From NCBI GenBank assembly GCA_025055455.1, contig JANWXD010000017.1, forward strand, positions 37,866-79,065: a DNA stretch of 41,200 bases, in the 5' to 3' direction. Every line of letters begins with the position of its first letter. Position 1 is the first letter of the stretch. The notes under the pieces are model-generated. The model was given only the letters and a program-made list of their open reading frames with translations. It did not search any database and had not been told where the DNA came from. The DNA comes from Bryobacteraceae bacterium (GTDB taxonomy: Bacteria > Acidobacteriota > Terriglobia > Bryobacterales > Bryobacteraceae). Position numbers and translations under genes: made by a program. Of the stretch, positions 17,565 to 25,048 are shown in pieces.

Positions 17565-17670
17565 TACACTAACTAGTGCTGGCCGCTGCGGCCGAATCTC
17601 AGGCGCCCTGCGGCGATTTCGGCCCGTTGGGAGCGCGTGAGTCGCGCAGGAACTCAACCGAGGAGTCTCG

Positions 17671-17679
17671 TGCTATACT
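17671..17679 (+). promoter_or_regulatory. Extended -10 promoter (TGcTATACT) for the VWA genes
   Basis: TGCTATACT at 17671-17679 is a near-consensus extended -10 element. Transcription would start near 17686, some 26 nt before the ATG at 17712, with a GGAGGG SD at 17701-17706. No clear -35 is seen, as is usual for extended -10 promoters. Confidence 0.5.
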
Positions 17680-17711
17680 GAGGGCAGCCGCAGCCGCGCT
17701 GGAGGGCCGCA

Positions 17712-18728
17712 ATGGTTCGGACAGCCACGATAGCCGGACTTGTTTGGGCGCTCGGTTCGGCGGCCATTGGGGCGGAATGGCTCGTGCAACCCGATGATCG
17801 GAGCGACCGGGGCGGGGCGCAGGACGCGCGCGTGACGATCGTTCCCCGGCCGAAACCCCGCAGTGCGGACGACGGACCGCGCGCCGCCAACATCCGCGTG
17901 GATACCAACCTTGTCCTCATCCCGGTGACGGTGACCGATCCGATGAATCGTTTCGTCACGGGTTTGGAGAAAGAGCACTTCCGCATCGAGGAGGACAAGG
18001 TCGAACAAACGATCACGCACTTTGCCAGCGAAGATGCGCCGCTTTCGATCGGCATCGTGTTCGATACGAGCGGCAGCATGGGCGCCAAGCTCCAGAAGTC
18101 GCGCATGGCCGTGGCGCAGTTCATGAAGACCGCCAATCCGGAGGACGAATTCTTCCTGGTTCAGTTCAGCGACCGGCCGGAACTGGTGGTGCCCTTCACC
18201 ACGGACACCGAAGAGATCCAAAACCGCCTGGCCTTCACCCAGTCGAAAGGAAGAACGGCGCTGCTCGACGCCATTCACCTGTCCTTGCACGAAATGAAGC
18301 GGGCGCGGAATCCGCGGAAGGCCCTTCTGATTATTTCCGACGGCGGCGACAACAGCAGCCGCTACACGGAGAGCGAAATCAAGAACCTGGTGCGCGAAGC
18401 CGACGTGCAGATCTACGCCATTGGCATCTTTGAACCGATTTACTCGCGCGGGCGCACTCCGGAAGAGTTGGCCGGACCGGGCTTGCTGTCCGAAGTCGCC
18501 GAGCACACCGGAGGCCGTCACTACGCCGTGGAGAATCTCAACGATCTGCCGGATATCGCCGCGAAAATCGGCATCGAGTTGCGCAACCAGTACGTGCTCG
18601 GTTACACGCCGACCAATCAGCAGCGGGACGGCAAGTACCGGCGCGTGCGTGTGCGACTGATCCAGCCGAAAGGCCTTCCTCCGCTGCGGGCTTTCTGGCG
18701 AATGGGATATTATGCTCCGACTCAATAA
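17712..18728 (+). CDS. Secreted VWFA-related protein (acidobacterial VWA family), copy 1
   Basis: 338 residues: signal peptide (TATIAGLVWALGSAAIGA), a ~50-residue variable stretch, then IRVDTNLVLIPVTVTDPMNR, GLEKEHFRIEEDKVEQTITH and a von Willebrand factor A domain. The MIDAS is intact: DTSGSMG at Asp118, Thr in GRTALLDAI, and ISDGGDN. The C-terminus (LRNQYVLGYTPTNQQRDGKY, then YRRVRV) is typical of the acidobacterial VWFA-related family. MIDAS domains bind a divalent metal and a protein ligand; the family function is unknown. The second copy starts 17 bp before this stop, so the two are coupled. An extended -10 promoter lies at 17671-17679. Confidence 0.9.
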   Translation: MVRTATIAGLVWALGSAAIGAEWLVQPDDRSDRGGAQDARVTIVPRPKPRSADDGPRAANIRVDTNLVLIPVTVTDPMNRFVTGLEKEHFRIEEDKVEQTITHFASEDAPLSIGIVFDTSGSMGAKLQKSRMAVAQFMKTANPEDEFFLVQFSDRPELVVPFTTDTEEIQNRLAFTQSKGRTALLDAIHLSLHEMKRARNPRKALLIISDGGDNSSRYTESEIKNLVREADVQIYAIGIFEPIYSRGRTPEELAGPGLLSEVAEHTGGRHYAVENLNDLPDIAAKIGIELRNQYVLGYTPTNQQRDGKYRRVRVRLIQPKGLPPLRAFWRMGYYAPTQ

Positions 18729-19656
18729 TTGGCTGGGGCCAGCGCTGGCGGCCGCGGTCTTGTGCCCCGCCCAGGAAACTCCCGTATTTCGGGCAGAAAC
18801 CCGCTTGGTGCTGCTTCATGCCAGCGTGGTGGACCGGCAAGGACGGCTGCTCGTCAACCTTCCGCAAAAAGCGTTCCGAGTCTACGAGGACGGCGTCGAG
18901 CAACAAATCAAGCTGTTCCGGCGCGAGGACATTCCTGTCTCCATGGGCTTGATTATCGACTCGAGCGGCAGCATGCGCGACAAGCGCCAGAAGGTGGAAA
19001 AGGCCGCCTTGGCCCTCGTGAAGGCCTCCAATCCCCAGGACGAGGTGTTCATCGTCAATTTCAACGACGAGGCGTATCTGGACACACCCTTCACCAATGA
19101 CATCGCGAAGATGGAGGAAGGACTGTCCCAGATCGACTCCCGCGGCGGAACGGCGATGCGGGACGCCATCAGCCTGGCCATCGATTACATCAAGGAAGAA
19201 GCCAAGCTGGACAAGAAGGTGCTCGTGGTGATCACCGACGGCAACGACAATACGAGCGCGATTCCTCTGGAGCGGTTGGTCAAGAAGGCGCATGACAGCG
19301 AAGTGCTCATTTACGCCATCGGGCTGCTGAGCCAGGAGGATCGGCGTGAGGCCAAACGCGCCAAGCGGGCGCTGGACGCTCTGACGTCGGCTTCCGGCGG
19401 TTTGGCCTACTACCCGAGGGAGCTCGACGAAGTCCACCAGATCGCCTTGCTGGTCGCCCACGAAATCCGAAATCAGTACGTGATCGGTTACACCCCGTCG
19501 CGGCAGGAGCTGGACGGAAGCTTCCGGCAGATCCGCGTCACGGTGGACGCGCCCGGACGGCCCACGGTGCGCACGCGAAGCGGCTATTACGCGACGGCGG
19601 AGAGCCCGCGAAAGGTGTCCTCGTTCCGCTCCGGTCGGGAGATCGGCTCCCGATAG
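18712..19656 (+). CDS. Secreted VWFA-related protein (acidobacterial VWA family), copy 2
   Basis: 314 residues with signal peptide (LNNWLGPALAAAVLCPAQ) and the same architecture as its neighbour: TRLVLLHASVVDRQGRLLVN, FRVYEDGVEQQIKLF, and a VWA domain with intact MIDAS (DSSGSMR at Asp83, GGTAMRDAI, ITDGNDNT), ending IRNQYVIGYTPSRQELDGSF. It overlaps copy 1 by 17 nt, so it is translated from the same message. The two proteins differ over most of their length but share all domain landmarks, so this is an old tandem duplication. They might pair as a heterodimer, an inference from the coupling. The stop TAG is immediately followed by the ATG of the 64-residue ORF. Confidence 0.9.
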   Translation: MLRLNNWLGPALAAAVLCPAQETPVFRAETRLVLLHASVVDRQGRLLVNLPQKAFRVYEDGVEQQIKLFRREDIPVSMGLIIDSSGSMRDKRQKVEKAALALVKASNPQDEVFIVNFNDEAYLDTPFTNDIAKMEEGLSQIDSRGGTAMRDAISLAIDYIKEEAKLDKKVLVVITDGNDNTSAIPLERLVKKAHDSEVLIYAIGLLSQEDRREAKRAKRALDALTSASGGLAYYPRELDEVHQIALLVAHEIRNQYVIGYTPSRQELDGSFRQIRVTVDAPGRPTVRTRSGYYATAESPRKVSSFRSGREIGSR

Positions 19657-19851
19657 ATGCTGCGGTTTCTTTGGATCGCCACGCGAGGGTATCGCCTTCG
19701 ACCGTGGCGGAGCCCCTACCTCAGGTGGCGGATCGAGACGTATTGGGGCATCCCCGCTGAGTCCCTCGACTTTCGCGACTTCTGGCATTTCCTCTGGTCC
19801 CGCCGGCGGGACGTGCTGCGGTTTCTCGCCTGGACCCGCCACCTGCCCTAG
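19657..19851 (+). CDS. Small basic, aromatic-rich protein downstream of the VWA pair
   Basis: 64 residues, beginning at the base after the TAG of VWA copy 2 (TAGATG), so translation would be by re-initiation. The sequence is rich in Arg and Trp/Tyr/Phe (RPWRSPYLRWRIETYWGIP, then FRDFWHFLWSRRRDVLRFL), has no signal peptide and no Cys. It may be membrane-associated through an amphipathic helix. I do not recognise a family. The dense aromatic/basic pattern and exact abutment argue that it is real. Confidence 0.55.
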   Translation: MLRFLWIATRGYRLRPWRSPYLRWRIETYWGIPAESLDFRDFWHFLWSRRRDVLRFLAWTRHLP

Positions 19852-19971
19852 TTTCGGGCACAAGGTATGTAACTCCCCTATTCCCGGCCGAAGCGGTTTG
19901 GCGGCCTGAAAAGCGCCCCACGAATCGAGGCGCGCTACAATAGCGGGGGTTCGAAGACGGAGGGGCAGGAA

Positions 19972-21000
19972 TTGCATCCGAGAGTGGTCGCTGTAGCCAC
20001 GGCGGTGCCGCCGCATCGCTACGCGCAGGAGACGCTGCTCGAGATGGCCGGGCGCGATCGGCAGCGGGAGGCGTTCTTCTTGAACAGCGACATCCGCTAC
20101 CGGCACCTGTACTTTGAACCGGGGTTTCGAGGCGGCGAGACGCTCGATGAAATGAACGAGCGGGCGCGGCGGGGCGCCCTAGAGATCGGCGGGCGCGCGC
20201 TGCGCTGCCTGATGCAGCGCGCCGGCTTGGCGCCCGGCGAGATCCACTTCCTCGCCACGACCACTTGTACCGTCACGCTGTGCCCGCAGCTGGACACGCT
20301 CTTCATCCGCGACCTGAGCTTGGGTCCGTGCATCCAGCGGGCTCACATCGGCGACAGCGGATGCGCCAGCGCCATGGTGGCCCTGCAAGCGGCCTGGAAT
20401 CACGTGCGGGCCTACCCCAATCATCGCGCCGTGATCGCCGCCGTGGAAATCTGTTCGGCCGCCTACTACCGTGACGGCAGCGTGGAGTCCGCCATCGGCG
20501 AAGCGATCTTCGCCGACGGCGCCGGGGCGCTGTGCCTGGCGGGCGGCGACGGGCGCCCCGGCTTCGAGGTGCTGGCGCACCACACCGTGATCCGGCCCGA
20601 GTACTTGCATCTGATGGGGTTCGAATTTCCCGGCGGCTACCGGCGCTTGGTGCTGTCGAAAGACGTGCGGCAGATTGGAGCGCAGATGCTCGCGCAGCTC
20701 ACGCGCGAGATGCTGCGCGCGCACGCCCTTCAGCGCTCGGACATTCGCTTCTGGATCCTGCATGCGGCGGGACGCAAAGTGCTGGACAACGCGCAGGCAG
20801 CGTTGGGCTTGAGTGACGAAGACATGGCGTTTTCGCGCGCGGTGCTGCGGGATTACGGCAACATGTCCTCGGCTACGGTGCTGTTCGTGCTCGAGCGCGT
20901 GATCGAGTCGGGCCTGCCGCGCCAGGGCGATCTGGCGGTGATGGCGGCGCTCGGTCCCGGCTTCGCCGCCGAAGGGGCGCTGCTCGAATGGCGCGGCTGA
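19972..21000 (+). CDS. Type III polyketide synthase (chalcone/stilbene synthase-like)
   Basis: 342 residues from a TTG at 19972 with a GGAGG SD at 19959-19963; a TACAAT -10-like box is at 19936-19941. The thiolase-fold catalytic triad is clear: Cys131 in GDSGCASAM, His264 in WILHAAGRK and Asn297 in GNMSSATVLFVLE. The GNMSSATVLFVLE block and Cys-His-Asn spacing separate type III PKS from FabH. Such enzymes extend acyl-CoA starters with malonyl-CoA to give alkylresorcinols, alkylpyrones or naphthols. The two following genes overlap each other and this one by 13 nt: a methyltransferase and a flavoprotein. This matches the PKS/methyltransferase/flavoprotein order described for phenolic-lipid operons such as srsABC of Streptomyces griseus. 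The starter chain cannot be told from sequence. Confidence 0.9.
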   Translation: MHPRVVAVATAVPPHRYAQETLLEMAGRDRQREAFFLNSDIRYRHLYFEPGFRGGETLDEMNERARRGALEIGGRALRCLMQRAGLAPGEIHFLATTTCTVTLCPQLDTLFIRDLSLGPCIQRAHIGDSGCASAMVALQAAWNHVRAYPNHRAVIAAVEICSAAYYRDGSVESAIGEAIFADGAGALCLAGGDGRPGFEVLAHHTVIRPEYLHLMGFEFPGGYRRLVLSKDVRQIGAQMLAQLTREMLRAHALQRSDIRFWILHAAGRKVLDNAQAALGLSDEDMAFSRAVLRDYGNMSSATVLFVLERVIESGLPRQGDLAVMAALGPGFAAEGALLEWRG

Positions 21001-21722
21001 CGACCGCCGCGCGCGTCCAGCGCAAAGAGGCCTTGGATGAGGAAGTTCTAGACGCAGCGGAGCTGCGCGGGAATCTGCGCGATCTCGAGCAGTTCAACCG
21101 TTGGTTCGGCGGCACGAATGCGGTCCTCGACGAACTGAGCCGGTTGACGCGGGATCTTCAACCGGGGGCACGGCTGCGCATCCTCGATGCGGGGACCGGG
21201 GGTGCTGATATCGCCCGCGCGATCGTGGGCTGGGCTGCCCGGTCCGGCTACCGGGTCCAGGTGGTGGCTTGCGACCGCCACCCGCAGGTTGCCGCGGCAG
21301 CGCGGGAGTTCTGCGCAGGGTTCAGCGAGATCGAGGTCGTTGAAACGGATGTGCTGGAGGCTCGGTGGCCCGACGGTTTTTTCGATTTCGCCGTTTGCGC
21401 GCTCACGTTGCATCATCTGGATGACGGCGAAGCCCTCACCCTGCTGCGGCGGCTGGCGGAGGCGACGCGCGGAGGGGTGATCGTGAGCGATCTGGAGCGC
21501 AGCGCTCTGGCGGTGGCCGGCGTGTGGCTGGCCACGCGCCTGCTGAGTCGGAACCGGATGACGCGCCACGACGGTCCGCTCAGCGTGCGGCGGGCATTCC
21601 GACCGCACGAGCTGGTCCGGCTGGGCGAGCGCGCGGGGTTGCGGGTCGAGCGGTGCTACCGCCGGCCGTTTTTCCGCATCGTGGCGGTCTTTGCGAGGGC
21701 GGAGAGCGTATGGCGGACGTGA
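20988..21722 (+). CDS. SAM-dependent class I methyltransferase of the T3PKS cassette
   Basis: 244 residues. The ATG lies inside the end of the PKS gene (13-nt overlap), so translation is coupled. SAM-binding motif I is ILDAGTGGADIARAI, an acidic residue follows in VVACDRH, and VVETDVLEARWPDGFFDFAV and ALTLHHLDDGEALTLLRRLA complete the Rossmann methyltransferase. The N-terminal region LRGNLRDLEQFNRWFGG is typical of PKS-linked methyltransferases in this cassette. It probably methylates the phenolic ring or hydroxyl of the PKS product; whether O- or C-methylation is not decidable here. The cassette order points to action before or together with the flavoprotein. Confidence 0.88.
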   Translation: MARLTTAARVQRKEALDEEVLDAAELRGNLRDLEQFNRWFGGTNAVLDELSRLTRDLQPGARLRILDAGTGGADIARAIVGWAARSGYRVQVVACDRHPQVAAAAREFCAGFSEIEVVETDVLEARWPDGFFDFAVCALTLHHLDDGEALTLLRRLAEATRGGVIVSDLERSALAVAGVWLATRLLSRNRMTRHDGPLSVRRAFRPHELVRLGERAGLRVERCYRRPFFRIVAVFARAESVWRT

Positions 21723-22888
21723 TCATCGTTGGCGCCGGTCCGGCGGGCAGCGCGCTGGCGCTGGGGCTGGCGCGAACGGGCTGCTCGGTGGTGCTGCTCG
21801 ACGGGGCGCGGTTTCCGCGCGAGAAGCTGTGCGGGGATTTTCTCAATCCCCGGGCGGTGGCGTTGCTCGAGGAGCTGAGCGTGGCTGGAGCCGTTCGCGC
21901 CCGGGCGCGGCTGGTGGAACGCATGCGAGTCGTCTGTGGCAGTGGAGTCGGGTTCACAGCCTGGTATCCCAAAGGGGCGGCGGGGCTGGCGATTCCGCGC
22001 TCCGAGCTGGACGCAGTGCTGGTGGCGCAGGCGGCTGCCGCGCGCGGAGTCGAGTTCCTCGAGGGTGTGCGGGCCGAGGATCTCCTCTTCGAGGATGGCC
22101 GAGTTTGCGGCGTCTATGTGCGGTTGCGCGCCGGTGGGCGCACGGCGCTGCGGGCGCCGATCACGGTGGGCGCCGACGGGCGCCATTCCGTTGTGGCGCA
22201 CCGGCTGGGTCTGATTCACAAGGACAGGCGGCACCGCAAGATGGCCCTGGGAGCGCGCTACGAGTTGGCGCCGGTCGAAGCGGGCACGGCGGAAGTGTTT
22301 CTGGCGCCGCGGGCGTACGCCATCGTGAACTATCTGGCCGACGGGACGGCGAACCTCAGCCTCGTGGCGGACCAGCAGGAGATCGCTGTCGCGCGGGGTG
22401 AATGGCACGGGGCATGGCGCCGCCTGCTGGCGCGGTTCCCGGATCTGGATCGCCGGCTGGACGGCGCGCTTCCGGCGGGGCCCATGCGGGTGCTCGGGCC
22501 GATGGCGCAACGAGCGGCCCGGGCTCATTTCCCGGGCGGGCTGCTGGTGGGCGACGCGGCGGGTTTCTACGATCCGTTCACTGGCGAAGGGGTGTGCGCG
22601 GCGCTGGAGTGCGCGCGGATGGCGGCGCCGGTGATTGTCGGGGCGCTGGCCAGCGGAGGTTTGGAACGACTGAGCGAGTATGAACGCGTGCGCCGGAGAG
22701 CGCTGGCGGGGCGATTCCGGCTGCAACGGGCGCTTCAGGCCGTGATTCAGAGCCAGCGGGCGGCGCGGGCCTGTGTGGGGGCCCTTGCGCGAATGCCAGC
22801 CGCGGCGGCGGGGCTGCTGGCCTGGATCGGGGATGCGAGGCGGGCGGTTAGGGCCCCAGCTCGCGAATCCGGATGTTGCGGAACATGA
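21710..22888 (+). CDS. FAD-dependent oxidoreductase (geranylgeranyl-reductase/PHBH-like) of the T3PKS cassette
   Basis: 392 residues starting at the ATG at 21710, which overlaps the methyltransferase end by 13 nt (SD GGAGAG). The frame is open further upstream, but the Rossmann motif VIIVGAGPAGSALALGLART starts right after this Met. Other landmarks are PREKLCGDFLNPRAV, TVGADGRHSVVAHRLGL (the DG motif) and GGLLVGDAAGFYDPFTGEGV (the GD FAD-binding motif). These mark a group A flavoprotein monooxygenase or geranylgeranyl-reductase-like enzyme. In known T3PKS operons the partner flavoprotein hydroxylates the resorcinol ring to give a quinone; that role is inferred here. The 3' end overlaps the convergent DUF1080 gene by 41 bp. 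Confidence 0.9.
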   Translation: MADVIIVGAGPAGSALALGLARTGCSVVLLDGARFPREKLCGDFLNPRAVALLEELSVAGAVRARARLVERMRVVCGSGVGFTAWYPKGAAGLAIPRSELDAVLVAQAAAARGVEFLEGVRAEDLLFEDGRVCGVYVRLRAGGRTALRAPITVGADGRHSVVAHRLGLIHKDRRHRKMALGARYELAPVEAGTAEVFLAPRAYAIVNYLADGTANLSLVADQQEIAVARGEWHGAWRRLLARFPDLDRRLDGALPAGPMRVLGPMAQRAARAHFPGGLLVGDAAGFYDPFTGEGVCAALECARMAAPVIVGALASGGLERLSEYERVRRRALAGRFRLQRALQAVIQSQRAARACVGALARMPAAAAGLLAWIGDARRAVRAPARESGCCGT

Positions 22889-23495
22889 CGACGGTTTGGC
22901 GGTCGTGCAATTGCAGCCCGATGGGGCCGCGTTTGGGGCGGTTGGGGTCGCCGGGATGCTGGCAGACGAGTTCGCCGTTCAGGAAGACCGTGATGCCGTC
23001 CTTGCGCGCCCGAATCTCCAGGTGGTTCCAGTCGTTTTCCCGCTGCACGCCCGGGCGGGCGGAGGCAAACAGGTAAATGCTCCCGCTCGGGTACTTGTCG
23101 GGATAACCCATGTTGATCTGGACTTCGTAGCCGATGTGGGAGGGCGTGCGTTCCGGATCGTGAGCTGTGCCCACGGCCCACTGCGCGCGCGATGTGTCCC
23201 AGAAGGAGACGCCGCTATTGCCCTGATGGCGAATCCAGTATTCGAGCTGGAGGTCGAACTCACCGAACTCTTTCTTGGTGTAGAGCCACGCCTGATGGAT
23301 GGCTCGCCGCAGATCTCGCTGGCCGACGAGCGTGCCGTCCCGCATGACCGTCCAGAGGCCGTCCCCGATGGATTCCCAGCCCTCGAGATCCTTGCCGTTG
23401 AGTAGAGAGACCCAGCCGGACTGGGACCGGCTAGGGGCTGGAATCAGCGTGATCCAACCCAGGAGGCCAGTCAGGAAGAAGGCGGCGCGAGTCAA
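22848..23495 (-). CDS. Exported DUF1080 protein (3-keto-disaccharide hydrolase domain)
   Basis: 215 residues from a TTG at 23495. The N-terminal RAAFFLTGLLGWITLIPAPS is a signal peptide. The mature protein is one DUF1080 jelly-roll domain: WVSLLNGKDLEGWESIGDG, LYTKKEFGEFDLQLEYWI, NSGVSFWD, YEVQINMG, NDWNHLEIRARKDGITVFLN, RGPIGLQLHD, VMFRNIRIREL. Members of this family hydrolyse 3-keto-glycosides or bind glucans, and are abundant in Acidobacteria, Planctomycetes and Verrucomicrobia. A TAAAAT -10-like box lies about 10-15 bp before the TTG. The gene converges on the flavoprotein with a 41-bp overlap of coding ends, and no terminator is visible there. Confidence 0.9.
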   Translation of the reverse strand: MTRAAFFLTGLLGWITLIPAPSRSQSGWVSLLNGKDLEGWESIGDGLWTVMRDGTLVGQRDLRRAIHQAWLYTKKEFGEFDLQLEYWIRHQGNSGVSFWDTSRAQWAVGTAHDPERTPSHIGYEVQINMGYPDKYPSGSIYLFASARPGVQRENDWNHLEIRARKDGITVFLNGELVCQHPGDPNRPKRGPIGLQLHDRQTVVMFRNIRIRELGP

Positions 23496-23530
23496 AGCCC
23501 ACTTATTTTAGCAAGACCCGCGCCGCCTGC

Positions 23531-24115
23531 TCAGGCCGCGCTTTGCCGCAGCGGAGGGCGCAGGGAGCGCCGGGCGGAGGCGGGCTGCGGCGGGATGCGC
23601 GGGGCGGTCGACGGCGTCTCCAGGGCGCGCGTGGTCGAGTAAAAGTATTCGTCGAGGGGAAACAGACCGTACGGTTTCAGCTCGCGGAAGACGCGTCCCA
23701 ATTTCTGTTCGATGCGGTACACGGCGTGGAAGAAGTTGCCGCGGTCCAAGCCGAGCTTGCGACAGCAGAGTTTCCAGTCGCCGCCCAGGAGGAAGTGGTA
23801 TTTGAAGATCTTGTACTCGAAGTCGTTGAGCGTGCGCCGGCTGACCAGGCAGAAGTCGGCGATGTACTCTTCGTCCTTACGGCCCCAGACGAAGCGTCCC
23901 TCGCGGCCGCGGACGCGTTCCAGGGAGACCTGGCTCATGTATTTCTCCTTCTCCACGCAGTGCCGGAACCGCGCGTAGCAAGCGCGGAAGATGGCCCGCA
24001 AAACGCAATTGCAGGGCTCTGTTCGGCCTCCCCGGCTCAGGCGCAAGCCCAAGCCGTGGCACTGGGTGCAGCTCTGGCGAGCAAGAGCGATGGTGTCGGA
24101 TCGGGTCCAGTTCAT
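23531..24115 (-). CDS. Zinc-finger plus HTH-like hypothetical protein (possible regulator)
   Basis: 194 residues from an ATG at 24115. The frame is open to 24169, but the extension is low-complexity Ala/Glu. Near residues 12-35 is a DnaJ-like CxxCxGxG knuckle (CTQCHGLG) followed by EPCNC, which could bind one zinc. Residues ~85-155 (TLNDFEYKIFKYHFLLGGDW, CCRKLGLDRGNFFHAVYRIE, QKLGRVFRELKPYGLFPLDE) look like helices of a sigma-region-4 or phage antitermination-Q-like DNA-binding unit. The last ~40 residues are Pro/Ala/Arg-rich and disordered. I cannot name the family. It is divergent from the S24-like regulator with 239 bp between starts, in an AT-rich region with repeated motifs. That arrangement suggests co-regulation, which is an inference. 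Confidence 0.7.
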   Translation of the reverse strand: MNWTRSDTIALARQSCTQCHGLGLRLSRGGRTEPCNCVLRAIFRACYARFRHCVEKEKYMSQVSLERVRGREGRFVWGRKDEEYIADFCLVSRRTLNDFEYKIFKYHFLLGGDWKLCCRKLGLDRGNFFHAVYRIEQKLGRVFRELKPYGLFPLDEYFYSTTRALETPSTAPRIPPQPASARRSLRPPLRQSAA

Positions 24116-24190
24116 GGTGGCGTGTCCCTCAGGCCGGCCGCCATCGGGTTCGGCCGCGGCGGCCGGCACACGCTCACCAAGATATCGCTC

Positions 24191-24223
24191 CGGAAAAATC
24201 CGTCAATATCCCGAGAAAATCGG
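24191..24223. repeat. Tandem A-rich inverted repeats, candidate operators
   Basis: CGGAaaaaTCCG at 24191-24202 and CCGAgaaaaTCGG at 24211-24223 are two short palindromes with the same A-rich centre, begun 20 bp apart, about two helical turns. A third related sequence (minus strand CAGAAAAATCCC, 24324-24335) overlaps the promoter of the S24-like gene. They lie between two divergent regulator-like genes and fit a repressor binding-site cluster. Confidence 0.45.
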
Positions 24224-24323
24224 TTTGAATTTACGGCAGTTCAGCCAGGGACTTCTGCTAGAAGTATCTGAAAAGTAACGACATAATGGTACGATATTTC
24301 TTTTAGAAAATTTGGGAAAATGC

Positions 24324-24335
24324 GGGATTTTTCTG
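24324..24335 (-). promoter_or_regulatory. Third candidate operator half (CAGAAAAATCCC) over the S24-like promoter
   Basis: The minus strand reads CAGAAAAATCCC, sharing AAAAATCC with the palindrome at 24191-24202. It touches the TG of the extended -10 element (24334-24342), so a protein bound here would block that promoter. Confidence 0.4.
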
Positions 24336-24342
24336 ATATGAT
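24334..24342 (+). promoter_or_regulatory. Extended -10 promoter (TGaTATGAT) of the S24-like regulator
   Basis: TGATATGAT is an extended -10 element. A TTGGGA 19 bp upstream (24312-24317) could be a weak -35. The start would be near 24349, so the ATG at 24355 would be almost leaderless, while the ATG at 24394 would have a ~45-nt leader. The region 24216-24354 is much more AT-rich than its surroundings. Confidence 0.5.
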
Positions 24343-24354
24343 TTCTTATGCGGT

Positions 24355-25047
24355 ATGGTCTATTTCGTGGAGAAATATCCCGCGGATGCCACCATGAACT
24401 TCGAGACGCTTCAGACTCGCCTGTTGGCCGTGCTGCGGACGCGGCTCCGCAACGGCGAGCTCACCGAGCGCCGTCTGGCGCGCCTGACGGGTTTTTCACA
24501 GCCTCACATACATAATGTGCTCAACGGGGCGCGAGTTCTCTCACCGGAATTGGCGGATGAAATTCTCCGGCGGCTTCAGATCTCGCTGACGGATTTGCTG
24601 GCGCCGGGCGAGGCGGGGGCGGGGGAGAGCTTCGGAGGGACGGCGCCGGTGCTGGAAGGTTGGCTGGGGCCGGGACTGCCGCTGCCGCGGCAGCCGAGTC
24701 CGGTGGAGCGCTACCCCTTCCCGGCCGCGCTGCTGGCGGCCGTGGAGGAGCCGGTTGTGGTGCGGCTGTCGGAGGATCCCCGGATGGAGCGCTCCATCCG
24801 AAAGAACGACCTGGCGCTGCTCGATCATGCACGGCGGCGGCGCATGTACCCGGATCCGAGCTCGCTCTACGTCATCAACCGCCAGGGGGAGGGCCTGATC
24901 CGCCGAGTGCGGCGGGAGGGCCAGTGGCTGCGGCTGGTGACGGACGACGGAGGCGAGGGAGAACGGATTTCCCTGGCCCACGGCCACCTGCTGGACATCG
25001 TGCGGGCGCGTGTGAGCTGGCTCGGACGCACGTTCGATCTGCCATGA
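24355..25047 (+). CDS. XRE-family regulator with S24/LexA-like C-terminal domain lacking the catalytic dyad
   Basis: 230 residues from the ATG at 24355; an in-frame ATG at 24394 is an equally good start, and neither has a SD. Residues ~30-80 are a helix-turn-helix (ERRLARLTGFSQPHIHNVLN, ADEILRRLQISLTDLL). After a Pro/Gly linker, residues ~125-230 resemble the S24 domain of CI/LexA repressors (VVVRLSEDPRMERSIRKNDL, ALLDHARRR, SLYVINRQGEGLIRRVRREG, VRARVSWLGRTF). In active members GDSM carries the nucleophile Ser and a later VKR the Lys. Here these are EDPRM and IRR, so self-cleavage seems impossible. It may be a constitutive or ligand-sensing repressor acting on the adjacent operators. The gene ends 1 bp before the stop of the convergent GT4 gene. 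Confidence 0.82.
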   Translation: MVYFVEKYPADATMNFETLQTRLLAVLRTRLRNGELTERRLARLTGFSQPHIHNVLNGARVLSPELADEILRRLQISLTDLLAPGEAGAGESFGGTAPVLEGWLGPGLPLPRQPSPVERYPFPAALLAAVEEPVVVRLSEDPRMERSIRKNDLALLDHARRRRMYPDPSSLYVINRQGEGLIRRVRREGQWLRLVTDDGGEGERISLAHGHLLDIVRARVSWLGRTFDLP

Positions 25048-25048
25048 C

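Noticed and set aside
23531-25047. Prophage remnant
   Set aside because: Only a repressor-like and a Q-like gene are present; no integrase, att repeats or structural genes are seen in the neighbourhood.
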